Shown: piece after piece, positions 38,159-47,099 of the stretch
Layout: each line of letters opens with the position of its first letter
Position numbering within the stretch: the stretch's first letter is position 1
Assembly (NCBI RefSeq): GCF_006007885.1
Contig: NZ_VCRO01000006.1
Span: 136,920-200,919 of the forward strand
Origin: Alteribacter natronophilus
GTDB taxonomy: Bacteria > Bacillota > Bacilli > Bacillales > Salisediminibacteriaceae
Direction: 5' to 3'
Length of the DNA stretch: 64,000 bases
Notes under the pieces: generated by a model
Told to the model about the DNA's origin: nothing
The model's input: only the letters and a program-made list of their open reading frames with translations
Database searches by the model: none
Program-made: the position numbers and the translations under genes

Positions 38159-38836
38159 ATGAAACGGAAAAATACAGTCTTTTTTGACCTTCTCTGTTAC
38201 GTCATTATTCCCTTTACGATCTGGAACTATGGCCGGGAGCCGCTGGGTGACTATTATGCCATTCTTCTCTCCACGGTTCCGGGAATTATTTATACACTCT
38301 ACCGGTTTATTTCCGAACGGCAGCTGAACCTGCTCGGTCTGTTTATCATTACGAACCTGTCTCTCACAACGCTCGTTAACCTGCTTTCGGGGAGCGCAGA
38401 GGCAATGCTCTGGAATCAGGTGTATCTGGGATTTGCCTTTGCATCAGTGTTTCTCGTCTCCATGCTGCTTAAGCGTCCGCTCGGTCTTTATTTTAACGTG
38501 GATGTTGCGTACATGCAGGGGCAGGAACGAAGTGAAAGCAAGCGTCTTTACTTTACAAAAGGAATCTTTCGCTGGTTTCAGGTGCTCACCGCCCTCTTCG
38601 TACTCCGCGGCGTAGTGGTGAACAGTCTGAAAGCGTGGCTGATCGTCACTTACGGTGTTGACGGCTACGGTCTGATGCTCATCTACATGCAGATCGCCAA
38701 CTGGACGATGTCGATTCTTATTGGAGGCGGCTTTGCTCTTGCCAACTACAAGGCAATCCAGAAACAGAAAGAGATTGACGGCGGGGACCAGGACGAGCCA
38801 GGCGAACAGGAGACCCCGGCTGGGGCAAAAGCGTAA
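38159..38836 (+). CDS. Six-helix membrane protein, VC0807-like
   Basis: 225 aa with about six hydrophobic helices. The N-terminal FFDLLCYVIIPFTIWNYGREPLGDY, VPGIIYTLYRFISERQLN and LLKRPLGLYFNVDVAYMQGQ segments resemble the VC0807-family integral membrane proteins of unknown function. The acidic, Gln-rich C-terminus is likely cytoplasmic. The start at 38159 has GAGGTGG 8 nt upstream. A terminator follows. It begins 75 bp after thiO with no terminator between, so read-through from the thi operon is possible. Confidence 0.72.
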   Translation: MKRKNTVFFDLLCYVIIPFTIWNYGREPLGDYYAILLSTVPGIIYTLYRFISERQLNLLGLFIITNLSLTTLVNLLSGSAEAMLWNQVYLGFAFASVFLVSMLLKRPLGLYFNVDVAYMQGQERSESKRLYFTKGIFRWFQVLTALFVLRGVVVNSLKAWLIVTYGVDGYGLMLIYMQIANWTMSILIGGGFALANYKAIQKQKEIDGGDQDEPGEQETPAGAKA

Positions 38837-38856
38837 AGAATTTAATCTGATGACAG

Positions 38857-38891
38857 AAGGCACCCGGCTCCAGAAGCTGAGGTGCCTTTTT
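38857..38891 (+). terminator. Terminator after the VC0807-like gene
   Basis: AAGGCACC / GGTGCCTT 8-bp stem, 16-nt loop, then TTTTT. Confidence 0.78.
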
Positions 38892-38980
38892 CATGGGCTG
38901 CGGGCAAATTACTGAACTGCACAATCCTGGTTCCTTACCGGTATTTCCTCCCACCGGCCTCTCCGTCCCCCAATAGAAAA

Positions 38981-39004
38981 CGGAGTCCCAAAACCGGGAC
39001 TCCG
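38981..39004 (-). terminator. Orphan terminator-like hairpin
   Basis: CGGAGTCCC / GGGACTCCG perfect 9-bp stem with a 6-nt loop. The T-tract (TTTTC) is on the minus strand, yet no minus-strand gene ends here. The rest of 38892-39244 shows nothing I can name. Confidence 0.45.
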
Positions 39005-39244
39005 CCTAAACCAAATCGTTTTATTTGTCCCCTCTGAACGACATGCTTAACTTGTATAAACAGTTTTCTTTATTCCTAATTTCCCCATAACAGGAATTTC
39101 AACGTTTATTCTTTCATGTAATGAGGGTAAAGGTGAACACAGGAAGCAATTCATTTTATTTTGACTCAGACCGCTTTTAATCCAGCCAGCATGAGCAGAC
39201 TGTGTTCTTCCAGTAATCCTATCATAAGAAAGGGGTCTTTATTG

Positions 39245-39532
39245 ATGCGCACACGTCTCAGAGAACTGAAGGAAAACCGGAATCTCAGAGTTCAGTGGCA
39301 CCGTTTCTGTTACTACTGGTACTTTTTAAAAATTCATTACTACGGAACTGATAAGTTTCAGGAAAAAGCAGACATTCAGAAAGAGCTGTGGGAACAGTGG
39401 GAACAGGTTCCTGCCCCGGCTAAATCAAAACCTGCCGGTCTCCCGGAAAATCCGGAGGGAACACCTGTCAGACAATTTTACTTAAGAATGAAAACCCGCC
39501 TTCAGAATGCCATGAAAAAAGCAGACGCCTGA
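39245..39532 (+). CDS. Small basic hypothetical protein (95 aa)
   Basis: I do not recognise the family. It is rich in basic and aromatic residues: MRTRLRELKENRNLRVQWHRFCYYWYFLKIHYYG, then a proline-rich linker (PAPAKSKPAGLPENPEGTP) and a short basic helix (FYLRMKTRLQNAMKK). No signal peptide. The ATG at 39245 has AGAAAGGGG 7-10 nt upstream, and a strong terminator follows directly, so it is likely a real gene. A nucleic-acid or membrane-surface binding role is possible from charge only. Confidence 0.62.
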   Translation: MRTRLRELKENRNLRVQWHRFCYYWYFLKIHYYGTDKFQEKADIQKELWEQWEQVPAPAKSKPAGLPENPEGTPVRQFYLRMKTRLQNAMKKADA

Positions 39533-39545
39533 CAGACATAAATAT

Positions 39546-39579
39546 GCAGCAGCCTCCGCGATGGAAGCTGCTGCTTTTT
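39546..39579 (+). terminator. Terminator after the 95-aa gene
   Basis: GCAGCAGC-C-TCC / GGA-A-GCTGCTGC stem with one mismatch and a 5-nt loop, then TTTTT. Confidence 0.85.
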
Positions 39580-39607
39580 CAGTGTTATCAGCGCTGCACA
39601 GGTTCGT

Positions 39608-41008
39608 CTAGATCCCGTATTTGCGTATTTTATAAAGAAGGCTCTGCCTGGAGATTCCGAGCAGGTCCGCTGCCTGGGCCTGATTGCCGCCGGTCCGGCG
39701 AAGCGCTTCCTCGATCGTGGACTGCTCGTAGTTTTCCAGTTCATCAGTCAGTGAAAAATCGTCGCCCAGTGGCGCTCCCGGTGATGACACTGCTTCATTC
39801 CCGCCTTTTTCCTCTGGTGACTCCTCTTTACTGCCGGCGTTCTCCCGTACTTCTTTTGGAAAATCCTCAAGTTTCAGGACCGTCCCTTCCGCAAGTACGG
39901 CTGCCCGTGCAATGGCATTGTACAGCTCACGGATATTACCGGGCCAGGTGTAGCAGCTGAGCTTTTTCATCAGTCCCGGCTCAAGCTCGTATGAAGTACT
40001 GTGTTCCCGGCCGATTTCATCCGTCAGCTGCTCAATAAGAAGCGGCAGATCCTCGGATCGTTCCCTTAAAGAGGGGATATTGATACCGATTATGTTCAGC
40101 CTGTAATAAAGATCCTCCCTGAACGTTCCTTCCTGAACCATTTCCCACAGATCCCGGTTCGTTGCGGCGATCAGCCGGACGTCCACCTTTTTCTGGTCAC
40201 TGCTCCCAAGAGGATAAAAGGTTTTATCCTGGGTTACCTGCAGCAGTTTTGCCTGAAGGCCTGGTGATATCTCGGCAATTTCATCAAGAAACAGTGTTCC
40301 TCCGTCTGCCGCTTCAAACTTTCCTTTCTGGGACTTCACTGCACCGGTAAAAGCACCCTTTGCGTATCCGAACAGTTCACTTTCAAGAAGCTGGTCGGGA
40401 ATGGCGGCACAGTTTACTTCTATATAGGGTTTACCCTTCCGGTCGCTTTCCAGGTGAATCGCCTGGGCACAGCGGCTTTTTCCGGTACCGCTTTCTCCCT
40501 GAAGGAGTACGGTAATCGGCTGTCCTGCTACCTTATGAACCATGTCAAAAACCCGCTTCATTTTTTCACTCACACCGGCCATACCATGCAGCTGGCGTTC
40601 ATCGGCAAATACCTCTCTCAGGTACTCGTTTTCTTCATTCAGTCTCACCCATTCGATCGCCCTGCGGATGACCACCTTGAGCTCGTCCGCTTTAATCGGT
40701 TTGGTCAGGTAGTCAAACGCCCCCAGCTTCATGGCCTGAACAGCGTCCTCCACCTCTCCGTAGGCCGTACAGAGAATACAGCAGACCCCCGGGTCACTCT
40801 CCTTCCATTCTTCAAGAAGCTTAATGCCTGTTGTATCCGGCAGCAGAATATCGGAAAGAACAATATCAAAATTATCTTCGGAAAACAGACTGCGTGCCGT
40901 TTTTCCGTCAGGAGCTTCCTCTACCCGGTACCCTTCTTTTTCAAGCGTCAGCTTCATAAGCCGCCGCAGCTTTTCATTATCTTCTATAAGAAGAATCGAC
41001 GTGTCCAT
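39608..41008 (-). CDS. Sigma-54-dependent response regulator (NtrC family)
   Basis: 466 aa, domain order receiver, AAA+, Fis-type HTH. Phospho-acceptor D53 (IVLSDILLPDTTG), Walker A GESGTGKS (171-178), the sigma-54 contact loop GAFTGA (218-223), Walker B GGTLFLDE (236-243), and the C-terminal DNA-binding helix pair GGNQAQAADLLGISRQSLLYKIRKYGI. It activates sigma-54 (SigL) RNA polymerase from remote enhancers. Start overlaps the stop of the upstream kinase gene (TAATG), so the pair is co-translated. The only -24/-12 promoter I find in the window (47813-47830) belongs to the neighbouring osmoprotectant operon, which makes that operon the likely target. Confidence 0.94.
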   Translation of the reverse strand: MDTSILLIEDNEKLRRLMKLTLEKEGYRVEEAPDGKTARSLFSEDNFDIVLSDILLPDTTGIKLLEEWKESDPGVCCILCTAYGEVEDAVQAMKLGAFDYLTKPIKADELKVVIRRAIEWVRLNEENEYLREVFADERQLHGMAGVSEKMKRVFDMVHKVAGQPITVLLQGESGTGKSRCAQAIHLESDRKGKPYIEVNCAAIPDQLLESELFGYAKGAFTGAVKSQKGKFEAADGGTLFLDEIAEISPGLQAKLLQVTQDKTFYPLGSSDQKKVDVRLIAATNRDLWEMVQEGTFREDLYYRLNIIGINIPSLRERSEDLPLLIEQLTDEIGREHSTSYELEPGLMKKLSCYTWPGNIRELYNAIARAAVLAEGTVLKLEDFPKEVRENAGSKEESPEEKGGNEAVSSPGAPLGDDFSLTDELENYEQSTIEEALRRTGGNQAQAADLLGISRQSLLYKIRKYGI

Positions 41009-43152
41009 TATTGAGCCTCCTCTCCCTCTTTATCAAGGGGCAGACGTACCGTAAATTCCGAACCCTTGCCATACTCGCTTTCCACTTCTATGCTGCCTTT
41101 ATGCTCGTTTATCAGGTCATGTGTAATTGAAAGCCCAAGTCCCGTTCCTTCCTGTTTGGTGGAGAAAAAAGGGTTAAAAATCCGTTTAAGCTTGGAAGCA
41201 GGAATTCCTGCGCCGCTGTCATGAAACGAGATCTCAGCATTGCTCCCCTTTTTCCGTACAGTAATGGACAGTACACCCCGATCAACCCTTTCCATTGCTT
41301 CAAGGGCGTTCAGAGCCAGATTGAGAAATGCCTGCATTAGCTGGCTGCGGTCGCCGCGTACGATGACACCATCATCCTTATGATAAACCGTGCAGTCAAT
41401 GTCTGCCCTTTTCATCTGATGGGAAACAAGGCGGGCCACCTCTTCAGTCAGTTCCCCAATATCCACAGTCGTTTCCTCATCTTTATGAGGCTTACTCATT
41501 TTAAGAAACCTTTTGACAAGTTCATTGAGGCGCCGTGTCTCTTCCTGAATATCGGCAGAAGCTTCCTGAATCATGCTCACTGCAGGTCCTCTCAGCTGGT
41601 ACTTCTTCCTCAGTTCCTCTGTCTCTGCCTCAATCAGGTCCCCGGCCATCTGAATTGTGCCAAGAGGGTTTTTGACCTCGTGGGCAAGTCCCGCTGTCAT
41701 TTGTCCGATCGCCGCCAGATGCTCCGACCTCTGGATGTGCTGCTCCAGCTTTCTGTACTCCGTATGATCCCAGAAGGTTGTCAGCACCCCGATCCGTTCC
41801 CCTTTTTCGTCCTGAAGAGGAGTTGAGGATACTTTTATTACAAGCTTCTGCTGTTTATGATTAACGAAGTTGAACTCCTCGCTGTGGTTTCTGAAGGGGC
41901 GGCTGCGGCCGCACAGTACTCTGATGTGCCGGCTCAGACTTTTGGATGTAATCGTTTCAACAGGTCTCCCGGTAAGTGATCTCGCGCTGATGTTCAGCAG
42001 CTGTGCCCCTTCACGGTTAACGGAAGTGATATAGCCGCTGGAGTCTGTGGTAATAACCCCGTATGGAAAAGAAGAAAGGATCCTCTGGAGAAAGCGTTCC
42101 TTTTCCTGCAGATCGTTTGCCATAAACTGCATCGCTTTGGCAAGCGTCCGAATCTCGTCCTTCTCCTTCATTACCTGCAGATGCCAGCTCTCTCCTTCTG
42201 CATAGCTCATCGCCTGATCAGTCAGCCGCCTTACAGGGGTTACGATCCACCGTGCAGATACACCGAGCAGAACGAGCCCCGCGAGAAACAGCAGCATCCA
42301 CCCTGAAGAAAGTACCTGCTGAAGGGTGGCAATCGGGGCTCCGGCCTGTGATTCAGGCTGTATTGTCACTGCGTAAAACGGCAGCCGTTCCACCGGTGCA
42401 TAACCGGCTACACTGTCTTCCTCAAAAAACTTCCCGCGAAAAGTACCCATTCTCCCCCGGCTCAGAAGATCATATATATTTTCTTCACGGATCGACTCAT
42501 TTCTGAACCGGTTACCCTTTGTATCGGTAAAAACAGTCCCATCGGATGAAACAAGAAGGTTCCACCCCTCTGATCCTATCGTACTCGTCTGGATGAGGTG
42601 ATAAAAATAAGAAGGGTTTATCTCCCCTATTATCGCTCCGTTTATTGGTTCATGATCGGCTTCCTGGACAGGTACCGAAATATAAACCCTCACATGACCG
42701 CTTTCAGTCGTTACCCCTTTAACGAAGGAAGAACGACGCCACTGCGCTTCTTCAAAAACTTCGGAAACAGCCTGCGGAGCCATGCTGTCCACGGCGTCCG
42801 GGCCGGCTGCGGGATCTCCATCAGCATTATAAAGCATCACTTCACTGAATACCGGCTCCCGGAGCGCATGGCTCGACGCCCTCTCTTCAAGCCGTTCCAG
42901 ATTTCCGTTATTCCGGTAATCAAACACAAACGCTTCCAGCATATCGATCTGATGATCAAATACCTGGCGTGTCTGCAGGGAGAGCGTCTGCGCCGCTACA
43001 AATGTCTGGTCGTCTGACTGCTGCTCAAGCGTCTGCTGAGACAGAAAAACAGCAAGCATAAAAATAAGGGTCATCGGAAGCAGAAAGATCCATAACCCTA
43101 AGAATATAAATCGTTTTGTAAGCCCCCTCGGCAGTCCAATGGGAAACTTCAT
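41008..43152 (-). CDS. Membrane sensor histidine kinase (Cache-HAMP-PAS-HisKA-HATPase)
   Basis: 714 aa. One TM near residues 13-37, an extracellular Cache-like sensor (about 40-280), a second TM (about 284-300), HAMP (WIVTPVRRLTDQAMSYAEGE), PAS (about 355-465), the phospho-accepting histidine in AAIGQMTAGLAHEVKNPLG (H491), and an ATPase domain with N box, DSGAGIP (G1) and EGTGLGLSI (G2). Typical partner of NtrC-type regulators. ATG at 43152 has GGAGTG 8 nt upstream; the longer frame from 43179 contains that ribosome site. The sensed ligand is unknown; the adjacent quaternary-amine transporter suggests a small osmolyte or a nutrient. Confidence 0.92.
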   Translation of the reverse strand: MKFPIGLPRGLTKRFIFLGLWIFLLPMTLIFMLAVFLSQQTLEQQSDDQTFVAAQTLSLQTRQVFDHQIDMLEAFVFDYRNNGNLERLEERASSHALREPVFSEVMLYNADGDPAAGPDAVDSMAPQAVSEVFEEAQWRRSSFVKGVTTESGHVRVYISVPVQEADHEPINGAIIGEINPSYFYHLIQTSTIGSEGWNLLVSSDGTVFTDTKGNRFRNESIREENIYDLLSRGRMGTFRGKFFEEDSVAGYAPVERLPFYAVTIQPESQAGAPIATLQQVLSSGWMLLFLAGLVLLGVSARWIVTPVRRLTDQAMSYAEGESWHLQVMKEKDEIRTLAKAMQFMANDLQEKERFLQRILSSFPYGVITTDSSGYITSVNREGAQLLNISARSLTGRPVETITSKSLSRHIRVLCGRSRPFRNHSEEFNFVNHKQQKLVIKVSSTPLQDEKGERIGVLTTFWDHTEYRKLEQHIQRSEHLAAIGQMTAGLAHEVKNPLGTIQMAGDLIEAETEELRKKYQLRGPAVSMIQEASADIQEETRRLNELVKRFLKMSKPHKDEETTVDIGELTEEVARLVSHQMKRADIDCTVYHKDDGVIVRGDRSQLMQAFLNLALNALEAMERVDRGVLSITVRKKGSNAEISFHDSGAGIPASKLKRIFNPFFSTKQEGTGLGLSITHDLINEHKGSIEVESEYGKGSEFTVRLPLDKEGEEAQ

Positions 43153-43391
43153 AATGTTGGCACTCCAATGTTCCGGCATAAATTATCTTTCAATACGCGC
43201 TGTGAAACGCTCTTTGTCTTCTTTTGTCATTTTAGCACGAATAGGACGATCGGTGGGGAAAGATGCCCACTTCCTTTGGAGGGGGATTGAAGTTACAGGA
43301 ATGAGGTTACGGGATTGAGGAGAGATATATTCGGCTGTCGGACCTTCTACTTATTCATGATTTGCTGTACACTTCACTGCCTTATACATGT

Positions 43392-43422
43392 AAAAACCCC
43401 TGTACGCATGCACGTACAGAGG
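43392..43422 (-). terminator. Terminator of the osmoprotectant operon
   Basis: On the minus strand CTCTGTACG and CGTACAGGGG pair around TGCATG, then TTTTTAC. Confidence 0.78.
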
Positions 43423-43438
43423 TCCAGAAACATTTCTG

Positions 43439-44359
43439 CTATTCTTCATCAATCAGGCCGTGCTCGGCAAGCCATTCCCGGGCCACTTCCGATTCGTTCC
43501 GCTGTTCGATGTCCACTTCGTAGTTCAGCTCGGTCATCGTCTGTGTATCGAGATTTTGAGCAAGCGGCGCCAGAAGCTCTTCCAGTTCAGGATGCTCCTC
43601 CAGAATTTCATCTCTTATGGAAATTGCGGCATTGTATGCCGGGAAGAAACCTTTATCGTCCTCAAGGTTAACCAGGTCGAAAGCAACGATCCGGCTGTCA
43701 GTGGAAAACCCCATAGACACATCCACGTTGCCGTCACGAAGGGCCTGGTAGGTCAGGCCGGAGTCCATCCGGTTCACATTTCCGCTGCCAAATTCGAAGC
43801 CGTAGGCCTCTTCCGCACCAGGAAGGCCGTCACTCCGGGAGGCAAATTCCGCATTTGAGGCGAAAGAAAGTTCCCCCGGGTTGGCGTTCACGTAATCAGC
43901 AAGATCGGAAATGGATTCTATGCCCATCTCGTCTGCCGCTTCCTGACGCATCATCAGTGTGTAGGTATTGTCCACTTCCGCTCTGTCCAGCCATGTAATG
44001 CCGTTCTGCTCGTAGTCGAGTTCCTTTACAAGGTCAAATGCTTCGTCCCCGTCGGAAACAGGATCCTCTCCGAGATAGTTCACAAGCGCGGTTCCCGTAT
44101 ACTCCCAGTAAAGGTCCACCTGCTCGTTAACAAGGGCGTCGCGCACCACTTCACTTCCCATGTTTGTTGCTTCCTCTACGTTATACCCGTTCTCCTGAAG
44201 GTAGATGGATGTGATCGTCGCAAGCACAAACTGTTCAGTGAAATTCTTCCCTCCGACAACGAGGTCACCGGCAGACTCCTCTCCGCCGTCTCCCCCGCCG
44301 CCACAGGCTGCAAGAGCCATTAGGGATAAAATAGATAATCCTGCTGTCATTTTTTTCAT
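43439..44359 (-). CDS. Osmoprotectant/quaternary-amine-binding lipoprotein (OpuC/OsmF type), copy 2
   Basis: 306 aa with a lipoprotein signal (LMALAACGGGG; lipidated cysteine about 19) and the type-specific start GGKNFTEQFVLATI. The aromatic-rich YWEYTGTALVNYLG segment and the DLVNLEDDKGFFPAYNAA segment are typical of the choline/glycine-betaine/carnitine-binding group. It is very acidic, as expected for a protein exposed to high salt. About three quarters identical by eye to the protein encoded just upstream (44406-45323), so it is a recent tandem duplicate. Last gene of the operon, followed by a terminator. Confidence 0.9.
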   Translation of the reverse strand: MKKMTAGLSILSLMALAACGGGGDGGEESAGDLVVGGKNFTEQFVLATITSIYLQENGYNVEEATNMGSEVVRDALVNEQVDLYWEYTGTALVNYLGEDPVSDGDEAFDLVKELDYEQNGITWLDRAEVDNTYTLMMRQEAADEMGIESISDLADYVNANPGELSFASNAEFASRSDGLPGAEEAYGFEFGSGNVNRMDSGLTYQALRDGNVDVSMGFSTDSRIVAFDLVNLEDDKGFFPAYNAAISIRDEILEEHPELEELLAPLAQNLDTQTMTELNYEVDIEQRNESEVAREWLAEHGLIDEE

Positions 44360-44405
44360 AGGTTTATACCTCCCGGGATTGCTTTGATAAAACCGTGCCG
44401 ACTGA

Positions 44406-45323
44406 TTAATTAATCAGTTCATTTTCCTCGAGGAACTCGCGTGCAACTTCAGTTTCGTTACGCTGTTCCACGTCCACTTCGTAGTTGAGTTCTGTCATCG
44501 TTTCCGTGTCAATCACTTCTGCCAGCGGTGCAAGAAGCTCTTCAAGCTCCGGATGCTCGTCCAGTACTTCATCTCTTACGGAAATCGCCGCGTTGTACGC
44601 CGGGAAGAAGGACTGATCATCTTCCAGGTTAACGAGATCAAAGTTTACGATCCGGCTGTCTGTTGAGAAACCCATCGCCACGCTTACATCACCGTCACGA
44701 AGCGCCTGATACGTAAGACCGGCATCCATGCGGTTTACATTGTCTGAACCAAAGCTGAATCCGTACGCTTCCTCTGCCCCTGGAAGACCGTCACTCCGAG
44801 TGGCAAACTCAGCGTCCGAGGCAAAGTTCAGCTCTCCCGGGTTGTCGTTAACATAGTCCGCCAGATCGGACACACTGCCAATTCCTTTTTCTTCAGCATC
44901 ATCTTCACGCATCATAAGGGTATACGTATTGTTAAGATCAGCCATATCAAGCCATACAATACCGTTTTCCTCAAGGTCCATTTCCTTTACGATGTCATAG
45001 GCTTCTTCCTCTTCGGCAAGCGGCTCCTCGCCAAGGTAGTTCACAAGGGCCGTTCCCGTGTACTCCCAGTAAAGATCGATCTGGTCGTTCACGAGTGCGT
45101 CACGGACTACTTCACTGCCCATGTTCGTTGACTCTTCTACTTCATATCCGTTTTCCTCAAGGTAAATGGATGTGATTTTAGCAAGGACAAACTGCTCGGT
45201 AAAGTTTTTACCACCTACGTTAATCAGTCCTTTTGAATCCTCTGCTGCGCTGTCGCCGTTACCTCCGCAGGCAGTCAGTCCCACTAAAGCTGCGGTTGAT
45301 AATACCATTGCTGTTTTTTTCAT
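44406..45323 (-). CDS. Osmoprotectant/quaternary-amine-binding lipoprotein (OpuC/OsmF type), copy 1
   Basis: 305 aa. Lipobox VGLTACGG, then VGGKNFTEQFVLAKI, DLYWEYTGTALVNYLG and FDLVNLEDDQSFFPAYNAA. It is the extracellular receptor that delivers the compatible solute to the permease pair. Start at 45323 with GGAGGGAATTATA upstream; five extra residues upstream in frame lack a ribosome site. It carries no long divergence from copy 2 except around residues 20-35 and the Glu-rich loop EEPLAEEEEAYD, so both may serve one transporter with different ligand preferences. Confidence 0.9.
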   Translation of the reverse strand: MKKTAMVLSTAALVGLTACGGNGDSAAEDSKGLINVGGKNFTEQFVLAKITSIYLEENGYEVEESTNMGSEVVRDALVNDQIDLYWEYTGTALVNYLGEEPLAEEEEAYDIVKEMDLEENGIVWLDMADLNNTYTLMMREDDAEEKGIGSVSDLADYVNDNPGELNFASDAEFATRSDGLPGAEEAYGFSFGSDNVNRMDAGLTYQALRDGDVSVAMGFSTDSRIVNFDLVNLEDDQSFFPAYNAAISVRDEVLDEHPELEELLAPLAEVIDTETMTELNYEVDVEQRNETEVAREFLEENELIN

Positions 45324-45373
45324 TATAATTCCCTCCACATGTAATTCATTTTCATTTTTTCTTATCGATTGTC

Positions 45374-46102
45374 TTATGCCCTCAGACTCCGCGGTACCGC
45401 CACTCTTTCAACGACCCGGAGAATCTGATCAAGCAGGATCGCCAGAACTGTTACCGGCACCGCCCCGCTCATGAGGTACTCATTACTGCGTAGCATAATT
45501 CCTGTAAAAATAAAGTCGCCGAGTCCGCCTCCGCCTACAAGGTAGGCCAGAGCCGCTGTCCCCACGTTCATGACGATCGCGGTACGAATACCGGCCATGA
45601 TCGGCATACCTGCATTCGGCAGCTCAACTTTTATGAGCGTCTGCCAGGGAGTAAGCCCCATCCCTTTAGCCGAATCCAGCACTTCGCTCTCAACGGAGTT
45701 GATCCCCGCTACCGTGTTCCGGAGAATCGGCAGAATCGAAAATGCCGTCAGCGCAAAAACTGCCGGCTGATAGCCGATGCCAAGATAACTCATGACTATC
45801 GCCAAAATGGCAATCGTTGGAATCGTCTGACCGAGATTGGCGGTATTCAGGAAAAACCATTCTGTTTTTCTGAACGCCGGCCGTGTAACAAAAATACCGA
45901 TTGGTACAGCTATAAGAATCGCAAGCGCCGATGACAGACCCACGAGCATGAGGTGCTGGCGCAGAAGCCTCGTAAATTCATCTGTCTGATTGAACAGAAT
46001 GTCAAAGTAACCGTTAGTGTACGCCCAGAAAAGAAAGTAAAGAACGAGGATCCAGAAAACCCCTTTAAATCCGAGGGCGATGACTTTGTTTTTATTCAAC
46101 AC
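45374..46102 (-). CDS. Osmoprotectant ABC transporter permease (OpuC/YehW type), distal subunit
   Basis: 242 aa, about six membrane helices. The EAA coupling loop is ILRNTVAGINSVESEVLDSAKGMGLTPWQTLIKVELP. The C-terminal VGGGGLGDFIFTGIMLRSNEYLM segment is typical. I place the start at the GTG at 46102 because GGGAGG is 6 nt upstream; the GTG at 46108 is immediately adjacent to that ribosome site. Pairs with the permease at 47100-47750 to form the translocation pore. Confidence 0.92.
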   Translation of the reverse strand: MLNKNKVIALGFKGVFWILVLYFLFWAYTNGYFDILFNQTDEFTRLLRQHLMLVGLSSALAILIAVPIGIFVTRPAFRKTEWFFLNTANLGQTIPTIAILAIVMSYLGIGYQPAVFALTAFSILPILRNTVAGINSVESEVLDSAKGMGLTPWQTLIKVELPNAGMPIMAGIRTAIVMNVGTAALAYLVGGGGLGDFIFTGIMLRSNEYLMSGAVPVTVLAILLDQILRVVERVAVPRSLRA

Positions 46103-46114
46103 GCTCACCTCCCG

Positions 46115-47080
46115 TTATTTACTTTCAATTGACTGCTGCAGATACTCCTGAATTTCATCCAGTGACAGCAGCCCCTGCGGTTCCCCGGCGTCGTTGGTGA
46201 CCATAACTTCGTTTTCTTTTTCCGTAAACAGAACCGCAATCGTTTCACGGAGGTTTGTATCAGCGGTTACTTTTGTCACCGCTTCCCCATTTACAGGCTT
46301 CAGCTGCTTTTCCTCAAGCAGATCTGAAATTTTATAAAGGCTGAGGCTTTTGATCGCACGGTCGGCACCGACAAATTCATTGACAAAGTCATTTTTAGGA
46401 TTAGCAAGAATTTCGGTCGGTGTGTCGTACTGCATGAGACTTCCGGACTTGAAAATGGCAATCTGGTCGCCCATTTTAATCGCTTCATCAATGTCATGGG
46501 AAACAAACAGAATGGTTTTCTGCACTTCCTTCTGAATCTGAAGAAACTCATTCTGAATCCGGTTTCGGATAATCGGATCCAGGGCACCGAAAGGCTCGTC
46601 CATCAGCATTACCGGCGGGTCTGCCGCCATGGCCCGAATAATCCCGACACGCTGCTGCTGACCGCCGGATAATTCGTTCGGGTAACGCTTCCGGTACTCA
46701 TCAGGTGCAAGCCCGACGAGATCCATAAGATAGTTAAAACGGTCCCGCTGCTTCTTTTTATCCCAGCCTAGCAGGTTCGGTACAACCATTACGTTCTGCT
46801 CGATCGTCATGTTCGGGAACAGACCGTTACTCTGGATGACGTAGCCGATCTTGCGCCGCAGCTGAATCTCATTTAATGATCCTGTGTCCTCACCGTTAAT
46901 GGAAATCGTTCCGCTCGTAAGCGGCACGAGCCGGTTAACCATACGGAGAAGAGTCGTTTTTCCGCACCCGGACGGTCCGAGAAAAACAGCAATATTTCCT
47001 TCAGGAACGCTGAAGCTGACGTCGTCAACGGCTTTCACATCCCCGTCATACACTTTCGTTACATTTGAAAACTCTATCAT
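46115..47080 (-). CDS. opuCA: Osmoprotectant ABC transporter ATP-binding protein with CBS domain
   Basis: 321 aa. Walker A GPSGCGKTT, signature LSGGQQQRVGIIRAMA, Walker B VMLMDEPFGALDP and switch FVSHDIDEA. The C-terminal part (about 255-315, ETIAVLFTEKENEVMVTNDAGEPQGLLSLDEI) is a CBS module; in OpuA/OpuC transporters CBS tandems sense ionic strength. Here only one CBS motif is evident, and the protein is shorter than OpuCA of B. subtilis. GAGGAGG precedes the ATG. Energises glycine betaine/choline/carnitine-type uptake with the neighbouring permeases and lipoproteins. Confidence 0.93.
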   Translation of the reverse strand: MIEFSNVTKVYDGDVKAVDDVSFSVPEGNIAVFLGPSGCGKTTLLRMVNRLVPLTSGTISINGEDTGSLNEIQLRRKIGYVIQSNGLFPNMTIEQNVMVVPNLLGWDKKKQRDRFNYLMDLVGLAPDEYRKRYPNELSGGQQQRVGIIRAMAADPPVMLMDEPFGALDPIIRNRIQNEFLQIQKEVQKTILFVSHDIDEAIKMGDQIAIFKSGSLMQYDTPTEILANPKNDFVNEFVGADRAIKSLSLYKISDLLEEKQLKPVNGEAVTKVTADTNLRETIAVLFTEKENEVMVTNDAGEPQGLLSLDEIQEYLQQSIESK

Positions 47081-47099
47081 GAAAAACTGCCTCCTCGAA

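Noticed and set aside
43140-43165. Possible second sigma-54 promoter (TTGGCAC near the kinase start)
   Set aside because: On the plus strand TTGGCAC is followed by TCCAATGTT; the required TTGC at -12 is missing, and it points into no gene.
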